Source: Anaerolineales bacterium (lineage in GTDB: Bacteria; Chloroflexota; Anaerolineae; Anaerolineales; UBA11657). From it: a stretch of DNA of 6,295 bases. A program made the position numbers and the translations under genes. Location: contig CANNEJ010000096.1 in NCBI GenBank assembly GCA_947503585.1, positions 1 through 6,295 of the forward strand, written 5' to 3'. Below the pieces are notes generated by a model that had not been told where the DNA came from, ran no database searches, and saw only the letters and a program-made list of their open reading frames with translations. Shown here in pieces: positions 1 to 6,235 of the stretch (position 1 is its first letter; each line of letters opens with the position of its first letter).

Positions 1-372
1 GCCAGGAAAAGTGTGCACGCGCACAGGAACCCCGGCCAGCCAAGCCGCAACGCGCCCCAGCGCGCCCGCCTTAAAGGTATGCGTATCCACAACCTCAGGC
101 TGGATGCGCCGCATCAGCCTGTACAACTGCCACAGCGCAGCCAAATCTTCCAGTGGCGCAATAGCGCGCTGCAGCGCGGGCATCAACACCGGGCGCACGC
201 CCGCTGCCGCAGCCAGATAACCCATGTCGCCCTCATGCTGACCCACGTCGCCACACACCAGTGTTGTCTCAAAACGCTGCGGGTCCAAGCCTGCGCACAA
301 GTTGATAACGTGCACAGCCGGCCCGCCAATATTAAGGCGCGCAATCACCCGCAGAATTTTGACGCGCCGCAT
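1..372 (-). CDS. GT4-family glycosyltransferase, N-terminal part (cut by window edge)
   Basis: This is the first 124 codons of a gene that runs off the left edge without a stop, so it is partial because of the window, not broken. The start is the ATG at 372-370, six bases after the epimerase stop, with no clear ribosome binding site, so translational coupling is likely. Residues 5-20 (KILRVIARLNIGGPAV) form the first beta strand and glycine-rich loop of a GT-B fold glycosyltransferase. Residues 24-50 give the usual 'N-L-x-x-G-L-D' helix followed by a strand ending in a Gly-rich loop. Residues 94-124 (VVDTHTFKAGALGRVAA, then a VPVRVHTFPG strand) match the donor/acceptor cleft region of GT4 enzymes that transfer a hexose from a nucleotide sugar to a growing glycan on the cytoplasmic face. 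The C-terminal nucleotide-binding half lies outside, so donor and linkage cannot be judged. It is the last gene seen in the run. Confidence 0.88.
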   Translation of the reverse strand, partial: MRRVKILRVIARLNIGGPAVHVINLCAGLDPQRFETTLVCGDVGQHEGDMGYLAAAAGVRPVLMPALQRAIAPLEDLAALWQLYRLMRRIQPEVVDTHTFKAGALGRVAAWLAGVPVRVHTFPG

Positions 373-378
373 GGCAGG

Positions 379-1320
379 CTAGGCAGCCCGCGCCCGGTAC
401 CACGCAGTCGCTTTTTCCAATCCCTCTCGAAAACTGATGGACGGCGTGAACTGCAGCATTTGGCGCGCCTTCTCCACATCCGCGCATGAATGGCGAATGT
501 CACCCACGCGGCCGGCAGTGTGCTGCGCCGGCACATGATTGCCGGTAATCTCGCGCAGCATTTGCAGCACTTCATTAAGCGTGTGCGGCGTCCCCATCGC
601 AATATTAAATATTTGCCCCGGCGCAGCCGGGTGCGTGAGCGCATGCAGATTGGCAGCCACAATATTCCCCACAAAAGTAAAGTCGCGCGTTTGCTCGCCA
701 TCGCCAAAGACAGTGGCAGCTTTGCGCTCCAGCGCACACATCACAAACCGCGGAATGACCGCCGCATATTCCGAATCCGGATTTTGGCGCGGACCAAAAA
801 CATTGAAGTAGCGCAGTGCCACAGCTTCAAAGCCGTAGACTGCGTGAAACGACATGCAGTATTGCTCCGCAGCCAGCTTGCTCACACCATACGGCGAAAG
901 TGGCGCCGGCAGCATCGCCTCGCTCTTGGCGTTGGCGTCCTGCGCCTCGCCGTAAATGGATGATGACGATGCAAAAGTCATGCGCTTCACGCCGGCATCG
1001 CGGGCGGCCACCAGCACGTTTAGCGTGGCAACCACACCGGCGCGGTTGTTCGCCAGCGGATCCGCCACCGATCGCGGCACGCTTGGTATGGCAGCCAGAT
1101 GCATCACAAAGTCAACATCGCGCATGGCGTGCCGCGCAAAATCCAGCTCCGCCAAGTCGCCCGTCAACAGCTCCACGCGGTCCACAAGCCCGCTCAAGTT
1201 CTCGACGCGGCCGGTCGAAAAATTATCGGCAACGCGCACCGTGGCGCCGCGCCGCACCAACTCCTCCACAATATTGGAGCCAATGAAGCCGGCTCCCCCG
1301 GTCACCAAATATCTTGTCAC
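379..1320 (-). CDS. NAD-dependent UDP-hexose 4-epimerase-like protein (extended SDR)
   Basis: A 313-residue extended short-chain dehydrogenase/reductase, the usual length for GalE/WbpP-type epimerases. The Rossmann NAD site TGGAGFIG is at residues 7-14, D32 follows the second strand (VADNFSTG, 30-37), HLAA is at 74-77, the catalytic Ser lies in the FASSSSIYGE run (about 120), and the YxxxK pair is Y144/K148. The stretch RYFNVFGPRQNP (170-181), followed by YAAVIPRF, and the GDGEQTRDF block (206-214) are typical of the branch holding UDP-glucose and UDP-GlcNAc C4-epimerases. The reaction is most likely interconversion of gluco and galacto UDP-sugars in the cytoplasm; UDP-glucuronate epimerase or decarboxylase relatives are alternatives. 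The frame stays open to a GTG at 1356, but the GTG at 1320 is chosen: it has AAGGAG seven bases upstream and places the Rossmann strand directly after the start, whereas the extra 12 residues (MAEGFRIKRSRR) are not family-like. It sits between two GT4 genes and probably makes one of their donors. Confidence 0.93.
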   Translation of the reverse strand: MTRYLVTGGAGFIGSNIVEELVRRGATVRVADNFSTGRVENLSGLVDRVELLTGDLAELDFARHAMRDVDFVMHLAAIPSVPRSVADPLANNRAGVVATLNVLVAARDAGVKRMTFASSSSIYGEAQDANAKSEAMLPAPLSPYGVSKLAAEQYCMSFHAVYGFEAVALRYFNVFGPRQNPDSEYAAVIPRFVMCALERKAATVFGDGEQTRDFTFVGNIVAANLHALTHPAAPGQIFNIAMGTPHTLNEVLQMLREITGNHVPAQHTAGRVGDIRHSCADVEKARQMLQFTPSISFREGLEKATAWYRARAA

Positions 1321-1327
1321 ACGCCTA

Positions 1328-1333
1328 CTCCTT
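1328..1333 (-). promoter_or_regulatory. Strong ribosome binding site deciding the epimerase GTG start
   Basis: On the minus strand AAGGAG (within AAAAGGAG) lies seven bases before the GTG at 1320-1318, an ideal Shine-Dalgarno spacing. It lies in the 45-base gap after the upstream GT4 stop (TGA at 1368-1366) and is one of the two best ribosome binding sites in the window. It argues against the in-frame GTG at 1356. Confidence 0.85.
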
Positions 1334-1365
1334 TTGATCCGGAAACCTTCTGCCACCCGCCATTA

Positions 1366-2505
1366 TCAGTTACTCGCGCGGTCAATAGCTGCGGCCGGCG
1401 CAGCGAGGGATTGATAGAGGGCCGCATGCCGAGCTGCCATTTGTTTTACTGTGAAAAATTGGGCAGCGCGCAACCGTCCGTTTTCCCCAAGCCGCGTTGC
1501 ATGCTGCGGATCTTGCAGCAGCGCCAGCACGGCAGCAGCCAGCTTGGGGGCGTTGGCTGCCGGCACCAGCAAGCCCGTCTCGCCATCCAGTACAATTTCC
1601 GGCAGCGCACTCACACGGCTGGCAACCACCGCAACTCCCGCCTGCATTGCCTCCAAGGTCACCAAACCAAAGCCTTCCCATAATGACGGAATCGCGAGCA
1701 CGTTAAGTGTGGCGAGCTGCGCCCGTGCATCTGCCCGCCAGCCCGCAAAGTGCACTGCGGTTTCAATTTGCAATTCTCGCGCCAGCGCCTCCAGCTTGGC
1801 GCGCTGCGGGCCATCGCCCATCAGCAACAAGCGCGCCGTTGGCAGGGTCCTGAGCACGGTCGCAAATGCCTTCAGCAGCACAGGCACGCCCTTCTGGCCG
1901 GTCAGCCGGCCCACAAACCCAACCAATGGTGCACCGGTACAGCCAAGCTCTGCGCGCAAGTCCGCCGTATTTTGCGGCACAGGCGCTGCATCCAATCCGT
2001 AGTAAATGCGCTCAACTTTCTGCTGCGGGATACCTTCAACGCTGCTCACAAACTCACCCACAGCATCAGAGATGGCAACAATGCTGGCGCAGCGCTGCGC
2101 CAGCCATTGGTTGAGCAAACGCATAATCCACAAACGCCGGAAGCGATCATCATTGTGGCGCGACTGCAGCAGCAACACGTGATCCAGTCCCAACAGGGAC
2201 AGCCGGCCGTACAAATCCGCATGCACACCGTGCGTATGCACGCCGTGCGGTTCGCGGCTGCGCACAAGCCGCGCCAGGCGCCCCACCAGCCACGGGTCAA
2301 TATCCATATTGATCGCCAGCTCAAAAGTTGGCACTCCCGCTGCAAGCAATGCGTGCACGAGCTGCGCAACCGGCCGGCCGGGTTCCTGCAGCAGCACAAC
2401 CTCTGCATCCACACCCAAAGCGCGCAATGCCGGCAGCAAAACCAGCAAGTGATTTTCGGCGCCTGCAATCCCGGTGACCTTGGCAATGTGCAAGATCCGC
2501 ATCAT
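1366..2505 (-). CDS. GT4-family glycosyltransferase (GT-B fold, group 1)
   Basis: A complete 379-residue retaining-type glycosyltransferase of the GT4 family, expected to act in the cytoplasm on a membrane-bound acceptor with a nucleotide-sugar donor. The N-terminal domain opens with RILHIAKVTGIAGAENHLL (3-21), carrying the Gly-rich loop, and has the acceptor-side THGVHADLYGRL motif at 91-102. The C-terminal donor domain starts near 193 (PLVGFVGRLTGQKGV) and contains LLMGDGPQ (227-234), FAGW (253-256) and the canonical E-X7-E pair E277/E285 in PSLWEGFGLVTLEAMQAG, followed by the GETGLLVPA loop (308-316). The frame is open further upstream to 2742, but that part overlaps the GT-C gene and resembles no family. 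The start is placed at the ATG of an ATGA overlap with the upstream stop (2505), or the next ATG at 2502; both give the same domain. The overlap implies translational coupling. The sugar transferred cannot be told from sequence. Confidence 0.94.
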   Translation of the reverse strand: MMRILHIAKVTGIAGAENHLLVLLPALRALGVDAEVVLLQEPGRPVAQLVHALLAAGVPTFELAINMDIDPWLVGRLARLVRSREPHGVHTHGVHADLYGRLSLLGLDHVLLLQSRHNDDRFRRLWIMRLLNQWLAQRCASIVAISDAVGEFVSSVEGIPQQKVERIYYGLDAAPVPQNTADLRAELGCTGAPLVGFVGRLTGQKGVPVLLKAFATVLRTLPTARLLLMGDGPQRAKLEALARELQIETAVHFAGWRADARAQLATLNVLAIPSLWEGFGLVTLEAMQAGVAVVASRVSALPEIVLDGETGLLVPAANAPKLAAAVLALLQDPQHATRLGENGRLRAAQFFTVKQMAARHAALYQSLAAPAAAIDRASN

Positions 2506-3794
2506 TTGTCCATCCCGGCCACCACCGGTCCGCGCGGCGCTGCCAAAAATACAGCCGCCAACACCACGTAGAGCGGCATGATCGGGAACAAGTAGCGTGG
2601 AATGATTGTAAGCATTGCATACAGTCCGCTCACGTACCCGATCACCAGCAGCGGCAGCAGCCAAACAGCTGGCGTGCGCCGGTAACGCACGACGCACCCG
2701 ACCGCCAGCAGCACGCTGCCAAAGTGCCAAACATAGATCCACAGCTTAAGCCAAAACACCGGATAACCCAGCATGGCAACCGCCGTGCCCCAGGCGCCGG
2801 CTGCGGCCTTCAGGCTTACATCCCCAAATACTCCGCCCACAGCTACCGTGCCAAATGGCTGCGCGTACGCCCCCAACATGCGCTGCAGGCGCAGTCCAAA
2901 GTAGCGGGCCGGATTGCTAAATATAGTTTTGAACGCATCCGAAAGGTAAGAAAACTGCGCCGACCCCGGCGCAACGCGCAACCGTTCGACATCCGCCATC
3001 ATCTGGTCGTTGCTCGTCCACATGCCGGTGCCGGTTGCCCCCAGCCAAAAATGCGCGGCGCCGCCTTCCCCAATTGATGGCGACCCAAACACCAGCCAAT
3101 TGCGCGCCACCCACGGAGCGACTACGATTGCAAAGCCCGCCAGCAGCAGCAGTTGGTGTGGGCCGTCAGCGCGCGGCCGGCGCTGCAGCCACGTGTGTGC
3201 CAGCAGCACAAATGGCAGCAACTGCGCCACTGCTCGCGTCAGCGTTGTAAGCCCGGCCAGCATTCCGGCCAGCAGCCACCATGCCGGCGTGGCGCGCCCA
3301 TGCGCGTGCAGGTATGCCAGCACTGTCAACATCAGCAGCAAGCAGAACACTGTCTCTGTAGATATGGCACCCGCTTCCACAATAAAGCGCAAGTCAAGCG
3401 CAAACAGGCCGGCAGCCCACAGGCCGGCAGCGCTGCTGTGCAATCGGCAGCCGATTGCGTACAGCACCAAAGCCAGCACCGCACTCAGCAGCGCCTGCCC
3501 CACCCGCGCTGTCTCCTGAACACGCGCTTCGCCCACCAGCAACTGCAGGCCCGCAATGTATGTGGGGTAGACCGGCCCGACCACTGCCATTGGCTCTTCA
3601 TTGAACCGCATGCCATTGCCACGTGCAATTTGGTTGCCGAGATGCAAATAGAAGGAGCCATCACCGCCGGCGAGACTGGGGTTTGGGTTAACCAACAACA
3701 CCCACACCAGCCGCAGCGCAACCGCAACACCAATCAACCACCACACACTTAGCGTGCGGTGTAGCGCCGGGCTTGCACCACTGGGCATAAACAT
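2502..3794 (-). CDS. GT-C fold membrane glycosyltransferase, PMT/GT39-like
   Basis: A polytopic membrane protein of 430 residues with about ten hydrophobic segments (roughly 16-36, 98-118, 121-138, 146-163, 171-200, 213-229, 336-371 and 376-419, several of these double). Such enzymes use a polyprenyl-phosphate-linked sugar and transfer it to protein, lipid or glycan on the outer side of the membrane. The first external loop carries GGDGSFYLHLGNQIARG (43-59), with D45 in the place of the conserved acidic catalytic residue of GT-C enzymes. APWVARNWLVFGSP (226-239) and IIPRYLFPIMPLYVVLAA (397-414) are family hallmarks. There is no large soluble C-terminal domain. No convincing ribosome binding site is seen; the ATG at 3794 is chosen, with ATG 3788 or TTG 3806 also possible. 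It follows a 75-base gap after DUF2304 and overlaps the next GT4 gene by four bases. The GT39/GT83 or GlfT-like subgroup and the substrate remain unsettled. Confidence 0.88.
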   Translation of the reverse strand: MFMPSGASPALHRTLSVWWLIGVAVALRLVWVLLVNPNPSLAGGDGSFYLHLGNQIARGNGMRFNEEPMAVVGPVYPTYIAGLQLLVGEARVQETARVGQALLSAVLALVLYAIGCRLHSSAAGLWAAGLFALDLRFIVEAGAISTETVFCLLLMLTVLAYLHAHGRATPAWWLLAGMLAGLTTLTRAVAQLLPFVLLAHTWLQRRPRADGPHQLLLLAGFAIVVAPWVARNWLVFGSPSIGEGGAAHFWLGATGTGMWTSNDQMMADVERLRVAPGSAQFSYLSDAFKTIFSNPARYFGLRLQRMLGAYAQPFGTVAVGGVFGDVSLKAAAGAWGTAVAMLGYPVFWLKLWIYVWHFGSVLLAVGCVVRYRRTPAVWLLPLLVIGYVSGLYAMLTIIPRYLFPIMPLYVVLAAVFLAAPRGPVVAGMDK

Positions 3795-3869
3795 AAAGTG
3801 CGCCAACTGCGAAGCAGCGTACCCGCTGCGCCTGCAAACGCGCTGCGCTTGCGGGCCCGGCGGGCAACC
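3795..3869 (-). other. Intergenic gap with hairpin-forming sequence, the largest complete gap between genes
   Basis: These 75 bases separate the DUF2304 stop from the GT-C start, while the other complete spacers in this run are 45 bases or shorter or negative. The strand holds several short inverted repeats: GCCC-GCC-GGGC (3865-3855) and CTGC-TTC-GCAG near 3817, beside the perfect repeat over the DUF2304 stop. There is no T-run after any stem, so an intrinsic terminator is not supported, and no convincing -35/-10 pair is visible. It could be a processing or partial attenuation site, or merely GC-rich spacer. Confidence 0.4.
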
Positions 3870-3879
3870 TTAGGGTTGC
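3864..3879 (-). repeat. Perfect inverted repeat enclosing the DUF2304 stop codon
   Basis: GCAACC-CTAA-GGTTGC on the minus strand is a perfect 6-base-pair stem with a 4-base loop that contains the TAA stop of the DUF2304 gene (3872-3870). It is followed directly by a second small GC-rich stem and no T-tract. By sequence it can fold in RNA; whether it protects the transcript end, pauses polymerase or does nothing is not shown. Confidence 0.5.
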
Positions 3880-4238
3880 TGCGTGCGCGGGTGTTCCAGC
3901 TCGCGCAAACGCGAATCAAGCAAGCCAATGCGCTGGGCTGCAATCCGGTTTTGGCGGCTGAGTTTCGTGATCACCGCCGAGAGATACAGCATCAAAACCA
4001 GCACAGCGCCAAACCCAGCCACAAAAAGTGCGGAGGGCGGATAAGAAATGCCAACCAGCGCCGCCAGCCGGTCCACCAGCGGCCGGGAGGCAGCCAGCAA
4101 TAGCACGGCCAGCGCCATTGCCAGCCAGAGCAGCGAGTAGCGCTCGGCCAGCAGCCGCCGCCGCACCAGCTCCAACACCAGCAGCAGCAGCGCCAGCGCC
4201 ATCGAAAAGATAAAAGCCGTCAATCGATCACCAAGCAT
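3870..4238 (-). CDS. DUF2304 small membrane protein, partner of the GT2 gene
   Basis: A 122-residue protein with three membrane segments (about 6-23, 34-50 and 67-90) and a polar, charged C-terminal tail (92-115) with heptad-like Leu/Ile spacing that may form a short coiled coil. The order of elements, with RYSLLWLAM after an RRR/E loop, then ISYPPSALFVAGF, then a third helix and KLSRQNRIAAQRIGLLDSRL, is that of the DUF2304 family, whose usual length is about 110-130 residues. The family has no proven biochemical role; members often lie beside GT2 polyprenyl-phosphate glycosyltransferases, as here, where this start is only three bases after the GT2 stop and its ribosome binding site lies inside the last GT2 codons. 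A role in anchoring or helping the GT2 enzyme at the membrane is inference. The ATG at 4238 is well supported by GGAGG eight bases upstream. Confidence 0.88.
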   Translation of the reverse strand: MLGDRLTAFIFSMALALLLLVLELVRRRLLAERYSLLWLAMALAVLLLAASRPLVDRLAALVGISYPPSALFVAGFGAVLVLMLYLSAVITKLSRQNRIAAQRIGLLDSRLRELEHPRTQQP

Positions 4239-4241
4239 GGT

Positions 4242-4973
4242 TCACACCTCCCGCAGCCGCGGCGCACGCCGCAGCATCATCACGCCAATCGCAAGCAACA
4301 CCTTGAGCATGTAGTAACCGGAGCGCGCCGCAGTGATGGAGCTCTTGCCGCCCGTGCGCGCGCGCATGCTCACAGGCACCTCCCGTGCCCGAATACCGAG
4401 CTTGCGAAACACAACCAGCGACTCGGGCTCGGGATAATCCGGCGGGTAATACATCGCACACAACTTGATGGCGCGCCGGTTGGCAGCGCGAAAACCCGAA
4501 GTGGCGTCCGTGCAGCGCTGCCCAGTAAGCACCGTAATGCACGCCGCCAAAATTCGAATACCGGTGCGGCGCATCGTGGATGAAACATAGCCCGGGCCCT
4601 CCAGATAACGCGAGCCCACCACCACATCCGCGGTGCCAGCAATCAGCGGCTGCAACAGCCGGCCAATCTCGCGTGCATCATGCTGGCCATCGCCATCCAC
4701 CTGTACCGCAAAATCAAAACCCTCTTCATCCGCCAAAATAAAACCCGTTTGCATTGCGGCGCCGATGCCCAGGTTGTACGGCAGATTAATAACTTGTGCA
4801 CCGGCGTCGTGCGCCACTTGCGGGGTTGCATCGTGCGAGCCGTCATTGATCACCACCACGCGCACGCCGGGCAGCGCAGCGCGCAGCTCCGCAATCACGC
4901 GCGCAAGGCTGGCCTCTTCATTGAACGCGGGCACAATCACCAGCAGGCGCTGGTTGGGCGGCAGAATGCTCAT
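4242..4973 (-). CDS. GT2-family glycosyltransferase, polyprenyl/dolichyl-phosphate sugar synthase-like
   Basis: A 243-residue GT-A fold inverting glycosyltransferase of the DPM1-like branch, expected to transfer a hexose from a nucleotide sugar to a polyprenyl phosphate at the cytoplasmic face. LLVIVPAFNEE (10-20) is the first nucleotide-binding strand and loop, VVVINDGSHDAT (39-50) supplies D44, QVDGDGQHD (91-99) is the metal-binding DxD-type motif, VVGSRY is at 118-123 and DATSGFRAANR at 156-166. There are no long C-terminal membrane helices, only a single hydrophobic stretch at about 219-233, unlike the two- or three-helix ends of GtrB-like enzymes; the adjacent DUF2304 protein could supply the membrane part. 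The frame is open to 5051, but the extra 26 residues overlap the preceding gene and are not family-like. The ATG at 4973, eight bases after that gene's stop, is chosen, though no clear ribosome binding site precedes it. The sugar (mannose, glucose or other) is unknown. Confidence 0.93.
   Translation of the reverse strand: MSILPPNQRLLVIVPAFNEEASLARVIAELRAALPGVRVVVINDGSHDATPQVAHDAGAQVINLPYNLGIGAAMQTGFILADEEGFDFAVQVDGDGQHDAREIGRLLQPLIAGTADVVVGSRYLEGPGYVSSTMRRTGIRILAACITVLTGQRCTDATSGFRAANRRAIKLCAMYYPPDYPEPESLVVFRKLGIRAREVPVSMRARTGGKSSITAARSGYYMLKVLLAIGVMMLRRAPRLREV
4247..4251 (-). promoter_or_regulatory. Ribosome binding site of the DUF2304 gene inside the GT2 coding end
   Basis: GGAGG (within GGGAGGTG) formed by the last codons of the GT2 gene lies eight bases before the DUF2304 ATG at 4238-4236. 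Because it is embedded in coding sequence next to the GT2 stop, the two genes are probably translated together in fixed proportion. Confidence 0.8.
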
Positions 4974-4981
4974 AATAAATG

Positions 4982-6172
4982 TTAAACGGGTTGACCTGCC
5001 GCCAGCAGCGGTTCCACCTGCGCTTCCATTTGTGCAAAGCGTGCCGCCCACGAATAGCCGGCGACTGCCTGCTTGCGGGCAGCAGCCTGTGCCGCGCGGC
5101 TGCCGTTGGCAGCCGGAGCCAGCAGCTGCTCCAGCGCAGCCACAAACTGCTCAGGCGTGCGCGTGAGCGGAATCAAATCGCGAAATTCGTGCGCGGCCGG
5201 CATGTCCACGGAAACAACCGGTTTGCCGGACGCAAGATACTCGTACAATTTGATCGGGCTTACCGCATCCGCCAGCTCGTTCAAAACAAACGGATTGATG
5301 CACACATCAAATCCAGCCACTACACTCGGCATGTCTTCATAACTGTGGCGCCCGAGGAAGTGCACGTTGGAAAGACCGCGCACTTTATCCACGCGCGCCA
5401 GCGGCTCCACCGGCCCCACCAGCGCAAACGACCATTCCGGATGGCAACGTGCCGCGTGCGCAATCAAATCAAAATCCACCCAATATTGAATCCAGCCATG
5501 AAATCCAATCACCGGCCGCGGCAACGCTGCCACCGCAGCGGCCACGGGCGCAGCCGGTTCGCCGGCGGCGGCAAAGTGATCCAGATCCGCGCCGTTGGGC
5601 ACAACGCAAATGCGCTGCGCCAGCGCCTGCCGGCGCGCCAGCAAATGCGCATGCGTCACAATCGTGAGGCCGGCAGCCGCCAGCACTTCACGCTCGAGCG
5701 CAGCGAGTGTAGGCGCATAAACCAGCCCGCGCACGGCAGCAAACTCGTCCACACATTCATACACGCTCAGGCGCTCTTGCAGCCTTCCTATCAGGCCGCC
5801 GCAGTGCGGGGTGTAGGCAAATAACAACACATTGCTAAATCCAAGCCGCCGCAGTACGCCGCGCAATAACGGCAGCAGCAAGCTGTTATTGAGTCTGTTG
5901 ATAAACCCTATCATTTGAAAAAAAGGCAACACGATCGGCAATGTGTACACCCACAGGTGCTCTTCAACTTCGCGCGGCCCCGCAGTCCAGCGCACGGCAC
6001 GCCCCAGCTGGCGGCGCAGGTCCACCAGCCAGCCCAGCCAGTGCATTTGTTGTTCGATGTACAAAACCTGATTACCCTGCCGCGCAAAGCGGCGCGCCCA
6101 ATGGTGTTTTCTAGTGGGCAGTGCGTCCCAGTCCTGCGTGGAGAGAATTACGATGTTGTGCCCAGTGATCAC
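4982..6172 (-). CDS. TuaH-like glycosyltransferase (GT-B fold, group 1)
   Basis: A 396-residue cytoplasmic or membrane-associated glycosyltransferase resembling the TuaH-like branch of group 1 enzymes. The N terminus has IVILSTQDWDALPTRKHHWA (7-26) and VLYIE (36-40), then YECVDEFAA (138-146), a motif of this branch. The second domain begins after VPNGADLDHF (191-200), followed by VIGFHGWIQYWVDFDLI (221-237), FALVGP (249-254), VHFLGRHSYEDMPSVVAGFDVCINPF (270-295) and the donor loop SPIKLYEYLASGKPVVSVD (305-323). E311 fits the second Glu of the E-X7-E motif, but position 303, where the first would be, is Ala. It probably adds a sugar during surface polysaccharide assembly. It starts with GTG at 6172, preceded by a weak AGG; no ATG is available upstream before an in-frame TGA at 6238-6236, and the domain begins right at this start. 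The next gene (GT2) starts eight bases after its TAA. Confidence 0.9.
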   Translation of the reverse strand: MITGHNIVILSTQDWDALPTRKHHWARRFARQGNQVLYIEQQMHWLGWLVDLRRQLGRAVRWTAGPREVEEHLWVYTLPIVLPFFQMIGFINRLNNSLLLPLLRGVLRRLGFSNVLLFAYTPHCGGLIGRLQERLSVYECVDEFAAVRGLVYAPTLAALEREVLAAAGLTIVTHAHLLARRQALAQRICVVPNGADLDHFAAAGEPAAPVAAAVAALPRPVIGFHGWIQYWVDFDLIAHAARCHPEWSFALVGPVEPLARVDKVRGLSNVHFLGRHSYEDMPSVVAGFDVCINPFVLNELADAVSPIKLYEYLASGKPVVSVDMPAAHEFRDLIPLTRTPEQFVAALEQLLAPAANGSRAAQAAARKQAVAGYSWAARFAQMEAQVEPLLAAGQPV

Positions 6173-6235
6173 CCGCGCTGCCTGAACGCCGAGTCTACCA
6201 TGTGCGTTTGCGCTGGAATTATGCGGCTGCAGCGC

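Noticed and set aside
598..617. AT-rich, nearly palindromic patch resembling a promoter or operator
   Set aside because: It lies inside the epimerase and encodes the conserved GQIFNIAMG stretch; the inverted repeat is imperfect and no partner promoter element is seen.
2506..2742. N-terminal extension of the GT4 frame by 79 residues
   Set aside because: It overlaps the conserved C-terminal end of the GT-C gene, has no glycosyltransferase-like sequence, and the ATGA overlap start at 2505 begins exactly at the GT-B first strand.
3404..3431. 13-base direct repeat ACAGGCCGGCAGC with a 15-base period
   Set aside because: It encodes two AAGL units in a membrane helix of the GT-C protein; codon-level repetition in a hydrophobic segment explains it.
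4100..4215. CAG/CCAG-rich stretch resembling a trinucleotide repeat
   Set aside because: On the coding strand it reads as CTG-type Leu and GCN Ala codons of the DUF2304 membrane helices, so it is explained by the protein.
1..5824. Long plus-strand open frames (for example 1750-2571, 3153-3752 and 4979-5824)
   Set aside because: They lie opposite strongly recognisable minus-strand genes, their proteins are rich in His, Gln, Arg and Cys with no family motif, and they reflect the GC-rich codon pattern of the real genes.
6205..6222. CATAAT on the minus strand as a possible -10 box before the TuaH-like gene
   Set aside because: The best -35-like hexamer (TTGAAG) is about 20 bases away, too far, and a single hexamer match is weak evidence in this short region.
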